Assembly: GCA_903838565.1 (NCBI GenBank)
Contig: CAILZB010000041.1
Coordinates: 24,885 to 88,884 of the forward strand
Source of the DNA: an uncultured beta proteobacterium
GTDB lineage: Bacteria > Pseudomonadota > Gammaproteobacteria > Burkholderiales > Burkholderiaceae_C
DNA: 64,000 nt
Reading direction: 5' to 3'
This document shows, piece by piece, positions 45,301 to 54,452 of this stretch; positions within the stretch are counted from its first letter, which is position 1, and the number at the start of each line of letters is the position of its first letter. Below the pieces are notes generated by a model, which saw nothing but the letters and a program-made list of their open reading frames with translations, searched no databases and had not been told where the DNA came from. The translations under genes were made by a program, and so were the position numbers.

Positions 45301-47070
45301 CACATCTTCATCGACCCCGCACCTGACGTGGCGCGTTCGTTGGCCGAGCGCCAGCGCCTGTTTGCCCTGCCCCGTTCCAGCTGGGACGACTTTGACAAGA
45401 GCCTGATCTCCGAAGGTGGCGGTGTCTACCCGCGCAGCGCCAAATCGATCAAGCTGTCGGCTCAGGCGTGCGCCGTGATCGGCGTCGAGGTGGAGGAATG
45501 GGCGCCGGTGGACCTGCTGCGCGCGATCCTGCAGGCGCCCGTGGATCTGCTCTACAACGGCGGTATTGGCACCTACGTCAAGGCCTCGTTTGAGACCCAT
45601 GCCCAGGTCGGCGACAAAGCCGGCGACGCCTACCGCGTCAACGGCAACGAGCTGCGCTGCAAGGTGCTGGCCGAGGGCGGAAACCTCGGATGCACGCAAA
45701 ACGGCCGCATCGAATTCGCGCAAAAGGGCGGGCGCATCTACACCGATGCGATCGACAATTCGGCCGGCGTGGACTGCTCCGACCACGAGGTCAACATCAA
45801 GATCCTGCTGGACCGCGTCGTGGAAGCGGGCGACCTGACGCTCAAGCAGCGCAACGAGTTGCTGGCTTCGATGACCGACGAAGTCGGCCATCTGGTGCTG
45901 GCAGACAACTACTACCAGACGCAGGCGCTGGACATTGCCAGCCATCGGCCGCTGTACGTGCTGGACGGTCAGCAGCGGCTGATGCAGTGGCTCGAAGGCG
46001 CAGGCCGATTGAACCGCGCCATCGAGTTCCTCCCCGGCGATGAAGAGATCGCACACCGGCGTGCGCGCAAGCTCGGCCTGACAGCGCCCGAAGGCGCGGT
46101 GCTGCTGGCCTACGCCAAGATGTCGTTGTTCGATGACCTGGTGGCCAGCAACCTGCCGGACGACCCCTTTTTCGGTCGCGCGCTCAAGGCCTACTTTCCC
46201 AGGGCGTTGTGCGAGAAGTTCGGCGATGCCATCCACGCGCATCCGCTCAAGCGCGAAATCATCGCCACCTTCATCGCCAACACCGTGGTGAATCGCACCG
46301 GTGCCACCTTCGTGAACTTCCTGGCGGCGGAGGCGGCATCATCGGCCGCCGATGTGGTGCGCGCCTATACGCTGGCGCGCGAGGTGTTTGGCCTGGAGCC
46401 GCTGTGGGACCAGATCGATGCGCTCGACGACCACGTGTCGACCGAACTGCAGCTCGATCTGTTGAACAAGTTGACCTCGATTGCCCAGCGCGCCTCGCGC
46501 TGGATGCTGCGCCTGCGCTCCCGAGGCGACGATCTGCCGACCTTGATCCAGCGCTACCAGCCGGGTGCACGCGAGCTTCGCGGTCAACTCGACGCATGGC
46601 TTCCGGCCAAGGCGCGTGCGAGCTGGATGGCGGCCACGCAGGCGCTGGCTCAGGCCGGGGTCGAGGAGTCGCTGGCGCAAAACCTCAGCGCACTGGAGTT
46701 CATCTTCCCGGTGCTCGATCTGGTGGACCTGGCGCAACGCGCCAGCACCGGCCTGGAGCAGGCGGCACACGCCTATTTTGGCGTCGAAGACGAGTTGCGC
46801 TTGAGCGCGTGGCGCAAGGAAATCAACCGCCTGCCCACCGACACGCTGTGGCAGACGCAAGCCCGAGGCAGCGCCCGCGATGACGTTTACTCGATCGCGG
46901 GCCAGATCACCCGCGGCTTGCTGACGCGGTCGCAAACTGTGTCTGACTGGTCGACGCAGCACCGCGGGGCCATCGATCGCCTGTGCAGGCTGCAGGACAC
47001 CATCGCCGCACAGACTGCGGACCTGGCGCCGATTTCGGTGGCGCTGCGCGAACTGCGCCACCTGAGTTGA
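42316..47070 (+). CDS. gdhB: Large NAD-specific glutamate dehydrogenase
   Basis: This 1584-residue enzyme deaminates glutamate to 2-oxoglutarate with NAD and belongs to the roughly 180-kDa GDH class. The long N-terminal half contains ACT-like regulatory domains; the catalytic part (about residues 750-1250) shows RGGLRWSDRREDFRTEILG, VPVGSKGGFVLKN, FSDIANSVSADYGFWLGDAF and LYNGGIGTYVKA. The length fits the family. GGAG lies about 6 bases before ATG 42316. It is monocistronic, ending 16 bp from the convergent nucleotidyltransferase gene. Regulation is not readable. Confidence 0.96.
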   Translation: MTTPALAALRSYTQEHAGPAAAQLADFVAAYFENTDPDEVRARGPATLFAIANAHWRLLAAKRDAHSARIRVFNPTLAEDGFVSEHSVIQIVHDDMPFLVDSVTMAVNRSGRTAHWIVHPQLVLERDAAGVVVKTKIATPGSEKSHQIESLILVECDRMVSEADRSALAADLARVLGDVRAVVQDWRPMLQRLQAVGAASARSTLTSVNQQEGTEFLRWLEDEHFTFLGARDYDLQRSADGVRLVAVPESGLGVLRGAAQTPVNVLPAGAVALMDSDQLVLVTKAMTRATVHRPAWLDYIAVKRFDEDGQVVGEARFLGLYTSTAYSARVSDIPQVRRRVKLVLDAAGVLPDSHAAKSLHAILDAYPRDELFQIDADTLTEHAIGILRLQERQRTRVFLRRDPFGRFTSAQVFVPRERFNTELRIKIGTELMQALNGQSLEFTPTLTDSPLARIHYLVRARDQAPLSVDLSALEARVARLAQRWEDDCTLELLQALGEGAGLALAHRFVDAFPTAYREDFSAQVGAEDAQMLAALTADSPLAVKLYRPLDASAGQLRFKIYNKAKVALSDSLPVLERMGARVLDEHPYRVGNGGDDAGLWIHDLGLQLPASTELAAVKLRFEALFSLAWKNEVESDELNKLVLSTTLEARAIAVLRAYTRYFKQIGFSFSQSYIEAALNKNAAIAQDISLLFDARFDPANAGDAEQQRLATAIERQLDAVSSLDEDRILRQFYASVLATTRTNAWQTTAKGENKPYLSFKFDPHALHGVPEPKPLFEIWVYSPRVEGVHLRNGKVARGGLRWSDRREDFRTEILGLVKAQQVKNTVIVPVGSKGGFVLKNAPPASDREAFMAEGIACYKLFLCGLLDLTDNLVHGAVVPPQQVLRHDQDDPYLVVAADKGTATFSDIANSVSADYGFWLGDAFASGGSVGYDHKKMGITARGAWESVKRHFRALGVNTQTTLFSVVGIGDMSGDVFGNGMLLSDHIQLVVAFDHRHIFIDPAPDVARSLAERQRLFALPRSSWDDFDKSLISEGGGVYPRSAKSIKLSAQACAVIGVEVEEWAPVDLLRAILQAPVDLLYNGGIGTYVKASFETHAQVGDKAGDAYRVNGNELRCKVLAEGGNLGCTQNGRIEFAQKGGRIYTDAIDNSAGVDCSDHEVNIKILLDRVVEAGDLTLKQRNELLASMTDEVGHLVLADNYYQTQALDIASHRPLYVLDGQQRLMQWLEGAGRLNRAIEFLPGDEEIAHRRARKLGLTAPEGAVLLAYAKMSLFDDLVASNLPDDPFFGRALKAYFPRALCEKFGDAIHAHPLKREIIATFIANTVVNRTGATFVNFLAAEAASSAADVVRAYTLAREVFGLEPLWDQIDALDDHVSTELQLDLLNKLTSIAQRASRWMLRLRSRGDDLPTLIQRYQPGARELRGQLDAWLPAKARASWMAATQALAQAGVEESLAQNLSALEFIFPVLDLVDLAQRASTGLEQAAHAYFGVEDELRLSAWRKEINRLPTDTLWQTQARGSARDDVYSIAGQITRGLLTRSQTVSDWSTQHRGAIDRLCRLQDTIAAQTADLAPISVALRELRHLS

Positions 47071-47086
47071 ATGGGCCAGCGCGGCG

Positions 47087-47620
47087 CTAGGCCGCGTCTC
47101 CCAGCAGGCGTTCGGCGGCGCGCAGGTCGCCCAGCGTGTCGATGTCGGTGACGCAGCCCGCGTCGTTCAGCGCCAATTCAAACGCCGCGTAACGTCGCAC
47201 GACGCTTGCCGCGCCCCGATCGCCCTGCAGGTCCTGGAGATCGTGCGCGCAGCAGGCCGAGAATCCGACCGGGTGTCCGCGCCGACCCTGGTAGACCGGC
47301 ACGACCACGGGATGCTGGCGCAGCGCCTCAGCCACCGAGCGCAGCGTGTCACTTCGAACCAGCGGCAGGTCTGCTGGCAGGATCAGCCAGCCGGGGGCCT
47401 GCGCGGTGCAGGCTACCGCGGCGGCGATCGAGTCGCCCATCCCCGGCTGCGCGCTGCGCTCCAGGTACCAGGGAAGGCCGCTGGCGATCACGGCGTCCAG
47501 CGTGTGTTGCAGCACGCTCTTTTTTCCCAACATTGCCTGCAGTTTATGAACCGCGCCACCACTCGCCGCAAAACGCGCACCTCGCCCCGAGGCCAGAACG
47601 ATGACGGTAGGCAGCTGCAT
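47087..47620 (-). CDS. MobA/MocA-like nucleotidyltransferase
   Basis: The 177-residue protein has the NTP-transferase opening VIVLASGRGARFAASGG with a conserved Lys (HKLQAML), and the metal-binding LILPADLPLV. These features match the MobA/MocA/IspD fold (PF12804), and the GHPVGFS segment resembles MocA, the CTP:molybdopterin cytidylyltransferase. No xanthine-dehydrogenase genes are adjacent, so the molybdenum-cofactor role is only probable. It is convergent with gdhB. Confidence 0.85.
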   Translation of the reverse strand: MQLPTVIVLASGRGARFAASGGAVHKLQAMLGKKSVLQHTLDAVIASGLPWYLERSAQPGMGDSIAAAVACTAQAPGWLILPADLPLVRSDTLRSVAEALRQHPVVVPVYQGRRGHPVGFSACCAHDLQDLQGDRGAASVVRRYAAFELALNDAGCVTDIDTLGDLRAAERLLGDAA

Positions 47621-47732
47621 GCCCGCAGCTTAACGCTGAACGGCCCGGCCCGGCCTTGACGCAGACTCGAATACCATCACAGCTCTCGCCAGAGCCTTTT
47701 GTCCGCCACTTTTCCCTTGAATCCACGCTCTC

Positions 47733-48197
47733 ATGAACTTTTCAGGCTCCCGAATTCTGCTGCTGCTCACCTGCGTTCTGACTTTGCCTGCCTGCAACGA
47801 CGAGGCCCAGGATACGCACCCCGATCAACCCGTGACGCACCGTCGCCAGCTGTTCAAGCAGTTCACGCGCACGCTCGAGCCCATGGGCATGGTGGCGCGC
47901 GACCGCCTGCCCTTCAATCGCACCGAGTTTCTTGCCAGCGCCCGGGATCTGCAGCAACTGGCCGGCAAACCCTGGTCGCTGTTCACGCCCGACAGCAACT
48001 ACCCGCCGACCCACGCCAAGCCCGAAGTCTGGCTCAAACCGTTTGAATTCAAGGCGGCTCAGCAAGCGCTGCAGGACAAGGCGAGTGCGCTCGCTGCGCT
48101 GGCGCGTGAGGGCAGCCTGGACGACCTCAAGGCCGCGGTGAACGATCTGCAAAGATCATGCAAGTCCTGCCACGACCAGTTTCGCAACGACTCTTGA
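47733..48197 (+). CDS. Lipoprotein cytochrome c' family protein
   Basis: The 154-residue protein has a lipobox-like signal (LTLPAC, Cys21) and a single CKSCH heme-binding motif at residues 143-147, very near the C-terminus as in class II cytochrome c'. The helical middle (FKAAQQALQDKASALAALA, SLDDLKAAVNDLQRSCKSC) fits a four-helix bundle. It would be anchored to a membrane facing the periplasm. Cytochromes c' bind NO or act in electron transfer. It is a single gene between a convergent-facing nucleotidyltransferase and the HDOD gene. Confidence 0.85.
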   Translation: MNFSGSRILLLLTCVLTLPACNDEAQDTHPDQPVTHRRQLFKQFTRTLEPMGMVARDRLPFNRTEFLASARDLQQLAGKPWSLFTPDSNYPPTHAKPEVWLKPFEFKAAQQALQDKASALAALAREGSLDDLKAAVNDLQRSCKSCHDQFRNDS

Positions 48198-48347
48198 GCT
48201 CGTCCGGCGATATGGCCGAGGATCAAATCGGCCTGCCTTCCCGCATAATGAAGCCATGAAGCAGCGCCACGCGTCCAGACCGGGCGCTGCAACGCTGCCA
48301 CAGCACCGCAATCAAGGCCCAGCAACCGCACTGACTCGCAAGCTCTC

Positions 48348-50240
48348 ATGCATGAGAACCCACTGACAACCGAAAACAAGAAGCGCCTGCCCAGCCCGCA
48401 GGGCGTGGCGCTGGCCATCATGCAGGCCTGCCAGCGCGAAGACGTGTCCATCGCCGAAGTGTCACGGCTGGTGCAGACCGACCCGGCGCTGGCAGGACGC
48501 TTGCTACAACTCGCGAATGGCGCGTCCATGGGTGGGCGGCCGACAGCCTCGGTCCAGGGCGCGGTAGGCCGCTTGGGGCTTCAGTCCGTGCGTCAGCTGG
48601 CGCTGAGCTTCTCCCTGATCGACCAATATGGACAGGGCCGTTGCGCCGGATTCGACTACCCCGGCTTCTGGAGTCATTCGCTGTTGATGGCGGTCGCGAC
48701 CCGGGAGCTGAGCGCGCGCCTGAGGCTGGGCTCAGCCGATGAATTGTTCAGCTGCGGTTTGCTGGCGCGGATCGGTTGCCTTGGCCTTGCCACGGCCTAC
48801 CCCGAGGACTACGCGCAGCTGTTGAGCCAGGACTTCAAGGGCGCGGCACTGCTGCAGCAGGAGCAGCGCGTGCTGCTGACGGACCACATTCAGCTCTCAG
48901 GCGAGCTCCATGCCCTTTGGGGTTTGCCCACGGTTTTGAGTGAATCGATGCGCTTTCATGAACAACCCGGCGTGGCGGCTTTCGCCCAGGGCAGCAGACC
49001 CTGGCAGCTGGCGCAGGTGCTGCATCTGGCGTGGCGCATGGCGGATTTCTTCATTCAGACCCAGCACGATCAGTCGGATCGGATCACCGAGCTCAAACTG
49101 CTTGCCGGCACTCTGGGCATGGCGGAAACCGAGTTCTCGCAATGCGCAGACACTGTGATCCAGCAATGGAAGCATTGGGGCGCCGTGCTCAACGTGCGGG
49201 TCACGGACGAGGAGTTGTTTTCGACCATGGCGCAGGCGCAGGTGCGGCCCGACCAGGAACCCAACCCCGGCTGGCTCAAGGTGCTGATAGTGGAAGACGA
49301 CGCGATCGTGCGACGCCTGCTTGAAAAATGGCTCCGGGACGAATGCCATTACACCGTATTGACGGCCAACGACGGCCATGCAGCCCTGCGTGCGGCGCTG
49401 GTTTTCCAGCCACATGTTGTCATGACCGACTGGCAGATGCCGGTGATGGACGGGCTGGAGTTGTGCCGCTCGCTGCGCGCCAGCGATTGGGGGCGAAACA
49501 TCTACGTGCTCATGCTCACGAGCGCGGATTCGGAAAATGACCTGGTGCGCGCATTCGAGGGCGGCGTCGACGACTACCTGACCAAGCCCGTGAACATGCG
49601 CGCGCTGAGCGCACGACTCAAGGCCGCGTGGCGCTTTGTGCGCCTGCGCGATGCGTGGGAGCGTGACCACGAGCGACTGACCGGTGCCGCGGAAGAGCTG
49701 GCCCTGATCAATCGCCGGCTTCAGCACGCGGCGCTGAGCGACCCGCTGACCGAATTGGCGAACCGTCGCGCCGGCCTGAATGCACTGTCTCAGGCCTGGA
49801 GCGCGTCGACGCGACACGGTCATGGATTGAGCGTGATCGCCATCGACGTGGACTATTTCAAGGCCATCAACGACATCCACGGCCACACCTGCGGCGATGT
49901 GGTGCTGCAGCGCCTGAGCCAGAACCTGCGCACCACGGCAAGGAACGAAGACACGGTGTGCCGCTGGGGCGGCGAAGAGTTCATGGTGATCTGTCCCAAC
50001 ATGACCCAGGACGAAGGACTGAACGCGGCGGAAAGACTCAGGGCAAATATCGCCGACCTGCGCATCGCGGTCGACGGCAAGTTGATCGAAGTCACGATCA
50101 GCCTGGGACTGGCCAGCTGGAACCGCAGCCTCTCGACCCAGGATCAGTTGCTGGCCGAAGCCGACAAGGCGCTGTACGCGGCCAAGCAGGGGGGGCGAAA
50201 CCGCGTTGCCGTGTCCCAGTCGAGCGCCTTTGCCGATTGA
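48348..50240 (+). CDS. HDOD-REC-GGDEF signalling protein (diguanylate cyclase)
   Basis: The 630-residue three-domain regulator has an HDOD output/sensor domain (about residues 15-210, [17 protein letters not shown] and [15 protein letters not shown]). A receiver domain follows (about 300-420, [18 protein letters not shown] with phospho-Asp in [13 protein letters not shown] and Lys in DDYLTKPVN). The C-terminal GGDEF domain (about 460-625) has an active WGGEEF site and an RxxD inhibitory site (RNED, five residues before GGEEF). It should make c-di-GMP under receiver control with product inhibition. The hybrid kinase gene begins 11 bp downstream, a likely cognate partner. Confidence 0.92.
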   Translation: MHENPLTTENKKRLPSPQGVALAIMQACQREDVSIAEVSRLVQTDPALAGRLLQLANGASMGGRPTASVQGAVGRLGLQSVRQLALSFSLIDQYGQGRCAGFDYPGFWSHSLLMAVATRELSARLRLGSADELFSCGLLARIGCLGLATAYPEDYAQLLSQDFKGAALLQQEQRVLLTDHIQLSGELHALWGLPTVLSESMRFHEQPGVAAFAQGSRPWQLAQVLHLAWRMADFFIQTQHDQSDRITELKLLAGTLGMAETEFSQCADTVIQQWKHWGAVLNVRVTDEELFSTMAQAQVRPDQEPNPGWLKVLIVEDDAIVRRLLEKWLRDECHYTVLTANDGHAALRAALVFQPHVVMTDWQMPVMDGLELCRSLRASDWGRNIYVLMLTSADSENDLVRAFEGGVDDYLTKPVNMRALSARLKAAWRFVRLRDAWERDHERLTGAAEELALINRRLQHAALSDPLTELANRRAGLNALSQAWSASTRHGHGLSVIAIDVDYFKAINDIHGHTCGDVVLQRLSQNLRTTARNEDTVCRWGGEEFMVICPNMTQDEGLNAAERLRANIADLRIAVDGKLIEVTISLGLASWNRSLSTQDQLLAEADKALYAAKQGGRNRVAVSQSSAFAD

Positions 50241-50251
50241 GCCGCTCCCAA

Positions 50252-52585
50252 ATGGTGTCCACTCAAACCCCTTCCCAGTCGCCCATTTCGGCAGCGGTGA
50301 CGAGTACGGCCACGGGCTCATCCGGGCGGAAATCCCCACTGACCTATCGGGCCATCGCCATTCTGATTCCGGTGTGGGCGGCGCTGGCGTGGCTGGGATC
50401 GGGCTACTACAGCACCAGCATGTCGGACCTGGCTTACAGCGAGGGGACCATCCAGGCCCTCAAGCAGCTCGACGGCATCGCCGCCGAGATCGACAACGCC
50501 CTGCGCATCCTGCGCAACGTGCCACGCATCATCGCCGGCGAAGACTCGGTGCGCGAGCATCTCCAGCCTTTTGGACCGCAGGCACAGGTCTCCCGGATTC
50601 CTTACGAAGATCGCAAGCGACTGTGGACAGCGCAGGGCAGTCGTGCCGGCCTGCAAAGCTTTCTGGTTGCCGCCGCTACCGGCCTTGATGCCGAAGTGAT
50701 CTGGATCCTGAATGCCGCGGGGGACTGCATCGCCTCCAGCAACGCCGACAAGCCGACCAGTTTTGTCGGCACCAACTTTGGCGAACGCGAATATTTCCTG
50801 CAGGCCAAAAGCGGGGCAGCGGGACGGCAATATGCGGTCGGCAAGGTCACCGGCGTGCCTGGCCTGTACTACTCGTACCCGGTGCAGAATTCCCAGCAGC
50901 AATTCGTCGGCGCGGTGGTGGTCAAGCGCGACATCTCCGACTTTCGGCAATGGACCAAGTCCAACAACGCCTTCATCGCCGACTCCAATGGCGTCGTCGT
51001 GCTGGCCCAGGACAAAGGGCTTGAATACACGCTCATGCCGGGGCACTCTCTCGCCGACGTCTCGGCGCAAACCCGGATGGCACGCTACCGCAAGGCGGCG
51101 CTTGCGGACGCCGACGTACGCCCTTCACAAGACCAGCGCTACCCCGAAGTCTTCCGATTCGGCGACTCGCCGGTGCCCACGGTGCTTTTGTCCAAACCGG
51201 CGGCCGACGGCAACATCACGCTGTATCTGCCACGCGCGCTGCCCGAACTGGCACGCATCGAAACCGAGCGCCTGTGGCTCTTTGTGCTGGTCACGCTGGC
51301 GGGCACCATGCTCATCGTCGCCGCCATGGCGCTGCTGCTGTACCTGCGCGCCAATCGTCAGGCCCGCGATGCCGCAGAGAGCGCAAGCCAGGCCAAATCA
51401 CAGTTCCTGGCGAACATGTCGCACGAAATCCGCACGCCCATGAACGGCGTCATCGGCATGGCGCGCCTGCTGCTGGAGACGCGGCTCACGGATGAACAGC
51501 GGGGCTTTGCGGGCGATATCGCGGTGTCGGGCGAGTACCTGCTGGCCATCATCAACGACATTCTGGACCTGTCCAAGATCGAGGCGGGACACATGGAGTT
51601 TGAACGCCATGCATTCTCCGTGGCCACGCTGACCGACGCGGTCACGTCCCTGCTCAAGGGCAGAGCCAGGGACAAGGGCATAGCGTTCAATGTCGAATTG
51701 GCGCTCGATGGCGCCGACGCCTTTGTCGGGGACAGCCTGCGCATCCGACAGGTGCTGCTCAACCTCGCGGGCAATGCCGTGAAATTCACCGAGCAGGGCG
51801 AAGTCCGGGTCAAGGTGGCGCGCCTGGCCAAGGGGCTTCGGTTTGAAGTGTCGGACACGGGTATCGGTATCCCTGAGCAGGCGCGCAATCGGCTGTTCAA
51901 TAACTTCAGCCAGGTGGATGCGTCGACCTCGCGCAAATTCGGTGGCACGGGCCTGGGACTGGTGATCAGCAAGCGCCTGATCGAAGGCATGGGCGGGCGC
52001 ATCGGCATCGAAAGCGTCGAAGGCAAAGGCAGCTGCTTCTGGTTCGAATTGCCGTTGGAGGCCACCAGCGCGGACGCACTGGAGGAGAGCGGCCCTCGCG
52101 ACCTGGCAACCGCCCCCGCTGCCCCGCTGCAGGCTCAAGCTCCGGCGCCTGAGGCCGGCCCAAGCGGCTCAGCCGAGGCACAGGAGCGTCCCCGCATCCT
52201 GCTGGTGGAGGACAACAAGATCAACCAGAAGCTCGCGCTGGCGATGCTGACCCGCCTGGGCCAGAGCGTCGATCTGGCGGAGAATGGCAGGGAGGCGGTG
52301 GTTGCGGCCGATCGGCAGCGCTATGCGCTGATCCTGATGGACATGCAGATGCCGGAGCTGGACGGGCCTGAAGCGACGCGCCAGATCCGCGCCGGCACAG
52401 GACCGAACAAGGGCAGCCCGATCGTGGCGCTCACCGCCAACGCGATGCAGGCGGATCAGCAGGTCTGTCGCGACGCCGGCATGGACGACTTCCTGACCAA
52501 GCCCTTCAGTCGCGACGTCCTCGTGGCCTGCCTGGCTCGATGGATCCCCGCCGACGCTCGCCCTGCGCCCCAACCACCGGCGTGA
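50252..52585 (+). CDS. Hybrid sensor histidine kinase with periplasmic sensor and receiver domain
   Basis: The 777-residue membrane kinase has one membrane segment near residue 32-55, a periplasmic dCACHE-like sensor (about 60-330), and a second membrane segment near 345-370. It continues with HisKA ([15 protein letters not shown], phospho-His), an HATPase_c domain with N box [18 protein letters not shown] and GGTGLGL, and a C-terminal receiver ([15 protein letters not shown], phospho-Asp in [11 protein letters not shown], Lys in DFLTKPFS). ATG 50252 lies 11 bp after the GGDEF gene, so phosphotransfer from this kinase to the HDOD-REC-GGDEF protein is likely. CACHE ligands are usually small metabolites; none can be named. 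Confidence 0.92.
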   Translation: MVSTQTPSQSPISAAVTSTATGSSGRKSPLTYRAIAILIPVWAALAWLGSGYYSTSMSDLAYSEGTIQALKQLDGIAAEIDNALRILRNVPRIIAGEDSVREHLQPFGPQAQVSRIPYEDRKRLWTAQGSRAGLQSFLVAAATGLDAEVIWILNAAGDCIASSNADKPTSFVGTNFGEREYFLQAKSGAAGRQYAVGKVTGVPGLYYSYPVQNSQQQFVGAVVVKRDISDFRQWTKSNNAFIADSNGVVVLAQDKGLEYTLMPGHSLADVSAQTRMARYRKAALADADVRPSQDQRYPEVFRFGDSPVPTVLLSKPAADGNITLYLPRALPELARIETERLWLFVLVTLAGTMLIVAAMALLLYLRANRQARDAAESASQAKSQFLANMSHEIRTPMNGVIGMARLLLETRLTDEQRGFAGDIAVSGEYLLAIINDILDLSKIEAGHMEFERHAFSVATLTDAVTSLLKGRARDKGIAFNVELALDGADAFVGDSLRIRQVLLNLAGNAVKFTEQGEVRVKVARLAKGLRFEVSDTGIGIPEQARNRLFNNFSQVDASTSRKFGGTGLGLVISKRLIEGMGGRIGIESVEGKGSCFWFELPLEATSADALEESGPRDLATAPAAPLQAQAPAPEAGPSGSAEAQERPRILLVEDNKINQKLALAMLTRLGQSVDLAENGREAVVAADRQRYALILMDMQMPELDGPEATRQIRAGTGPNKGSPIVALTANAMQADQQVCRDAGMDDFLTKPFSRDVLVACLARWIPADARPAPQPPA

Positions 52586-52593
52586 AAGACCCG

Positions 52594-52854
52594 ATGCAGA
52601 CCCCCTCTTCCCCTGACAGCCAGCCGCGCAACCCGTTGCATGGACTCACGCTTGAATTCATCGTCACCGCCCTGGTCGCGCATTACGGCTGGCCCGGGCT
52701 GGCCGAGCGCATCCCCGTGCGCTGCTTCGCCAGCGATCCGAGCATCGCGTCCAGCCTGAAATTTCTGCGCAAGACGCCGTGGGCGCGCGACAAGTTGGAA
52801 AGCCTGTATCTGTTCATGCTGCGCGAATTGCGCCGCAGTGGCGCTGCGCGCTGA
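52594..52854 (+). CDS. VF530/DUF2132 family small DNA-binding protein
   Basis: The 86-residue protein matches the VF530 family (DUF2132): [21 protein letters not shown] and [20 protein letters not shown] are its hallmark sequences. The Vibrio homologue was described as DNA-binding. ATG 52594 is used; a GTG at 52582 that overlaps the kinase stop (GTGA) is an alternative and would couple translation to the kinase. No regulator site is evident. Confidence 0.87.
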   Translation: MQTPSSPDSQPRNPLHGLTLEFIVTALVAHYGWPGLAERIPVRCFASDPSIASSLKFLRKTPWARDKLESLYLFMLRELRRSGAAR

Positions 52855-52875
52855 CTGTCTCGCTGATCGGCGCGC

Positions 52876-53724
52876 TTAGCCGACCAGCTGCATGCGCTGG
52901 CGCCGCGCCGCCTCTTCGGCGCGCGTGTCGTCGATTTCGCGCAGCACGCCGCCCAGATCGACCGCGCCTTTGGGACGCTCGAAACAACCGGTGAGCAGCT
53001 GATCCGTCTGCAGCAGACCGCGCTGATACAGGTCCCAGATTTCCGCGCCGTACTCGGTCTGCAGCAGCTCGGGCGCGAACTGCCCGAAGAAGCCGCGCAG
53101 ATTGGCCACGTCGCGCAGGAACATGCGGCTTGCGTGGTTGTTGCCGGCGGCGTCCACCGCCTGCGGCAGGTCGATGATCACCGGGCCGTCTGCACCCAGC
53201 AGGATGTTGAACTCCGACAGATCCCCGTGCACGACGCCGGCGCACAGCATGCGCACCACCTCCTGCAGCAGCGCCGCGTGATGGGCTCGCGCCTGCTCGG
53301 GCGTGAACTGCACATCGTTCAGGCGCGGCGCGGCGTCGCCGCTCGCATCCGTCACCAGCTCCATCAGCAGCACGCCGTCGTGAAAGTTGTAGGGTTTGGG
53401 AACGCGCACGCCGGCAGCGGCCAGCCGATAGAGCGCATCGACCTCGGCGCTTTGCCACGCCGCCTCCTGCGCCTGGCGGCCAAAGCGCGTGCCCTTGGCC
53501 ATGGCGCGGGCCTGGCGTGTGTTCTTGACCTTGCGGTTCTCGGTGTAGTCCACCGCCTGGCGAAAGCTGCGCTGCGTCGCCTCCTTGTAGATCTTGGCGC
53601 AACGCGTGTCGTCGCCGCAGCGCACCACGTACACCAGCGCCTCCTTGCCGCTCATGAGCTGGCGCACGACGCTGTCGATCAGTCCTTCCTCGATCAGTGA
53701 CTCGAGCCGTGCGGGCGCTTTCAT
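52876..53724 (-). CDS. RIO1-family serine protein kinase
   Basis: The 282-residue bacterial RIO kinase has the P-loop region GKEALVYVVR, ATP-binding Lys in CAKIYKE, catalytic loop VVHGDLSEFNIL and metal-binding IIDLPQAVD. Bacterial RIO proteins of this length are widespread in proteobacteria, with poorly known substrates. It is convergent with VF530 and lies 3 bp after the GST stop, in the same direction, suggesting co-transcription. Confidence 0.93.
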   Translation of the reverse strand: MKAPARLESLIEEGLIDSVVRQLMSGKEALVYVVRCGDDTRCAKIYKEATQRSFRQAVDYTENRKVKNTRQARAMAKGTRFGRQAQEAAWQSAEVDALYRLAAAGVRVPKPYNFHDGVLLMELVTDASGDAAPRLNDVQFTPEQARAHHAALLQEVVRMLCAGVVHGDLSEFNILLGADGPVIIDLPQAVDAAGNNHASRMFLRDVANLRGFFGQFAPELLQTEYGAEIWDLYQRGLLQTDQLLTGCFERPKGAVDLGGVLREIDDTRAEEAARRQRMQLVG

Positions 53725-53727
53725 GGG

Positions 53728-54336
53728 CTACTTGATCAGGCCTTCGGCACGCAGCGCCTCCTGCACCGCAGGACGGGCTCCGACGCGGGCGATGAAAGCC
53801 GCCAGGTGCGTCAGACTGGAGATGTCGATGCCGACGTGCTTGCACCAACTGCTGACGGTGAACAGGTAGCCGTCGGCCACGCTGAAGGTGTCGCCCAACA
53901 GATAGGGCGACTTCGCCAGTTCGCCGTCCAGCCATTGCAGACGCGAGGTCAGACGGGTTTTGGAGACGGCCTTGCCGTCTTCCGGCATGGCCGGATTGAA
54001 CAACGGCGAAAAGCCCTTGTGCAGTTCGGTGCCGATGAAGTTCAACCACTCCTGCAGCTTGTAACGTTCGAACGTGCCATTTGCGGGCGCAAGCTTTTTG
54101 GCAGGCACCTGGTCGGCAATGTATTGAACGATCGCCGGGCCTTCGCGCAGCTGGCGACCGTCGTGCAGCACCAGCAGCGGCACATAGCCCAGCGGATTGA
54201 CGGCGTAGTAGTCGCTGCCGTCGGGCAGTTTGTGCGTCTTGGTGGGCGCAGCAATGGCTTCGAAAGCCAGTCCGGATTCCTTCAGTGCGATGTGGGGAGA
54301 AAGGGAGCAGGCACCGGGCGAGTAATAAAGCTTCAT
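53728..54336 (-). CDS. gstA: Beta-class glutathione S-transferase
   Basis: The 202-residue cytosolic GST starts MKLYYSPGACSLSPHI, where Cys10 is the beta-class active-site cysteine. The glutathione-binding NPLGYVPLLVL and the REGPAIVQYIAD segment are typical, and the C-terminal helical domain ends near residue 200. ATG 54336 is the start; the frame extends upstream to 54438 without family similarity. It conjugates glutathione to electrophiles or reduces mixed disulfides. Confidence 0.93.
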   Translation of the reverse strand: MKLYYSPGACSLSPHIALKESGLAFEAIAAPTKTHKLPDGSDYYAVNPLGYVPLLVLHDGRQLREGPAIVQYIADQVPAKKLAPANGTFERYKLQEWLNFIGTELHKGFSPLFNPAMPEDGKAVSKTRLTSRLQWLDGELAKSPYLLGDTFSVADGYLFTVSSWCKHVGIDISSLTHLAAFIARVGARPAVQEALRAEGLIK

Positions 54337-54452
54337 GAAGATCCTGAGGTGGTTGAACGTGCGCGCCGAGGATAGCGCAAGCGGTGATCGTAGCCGGTGT
54401 GGAATGGCCCTGCACAACGGCCTGCAGCTGCAGGCCACGGCGGCTCAGGGTT

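Noticed and set aside
48897..50339. 480-residue minus-strand frame opposite the HDOD-REC-GGDEF gene
   Set aside because: Shadow frame; the plus-strand product has three clear domains.
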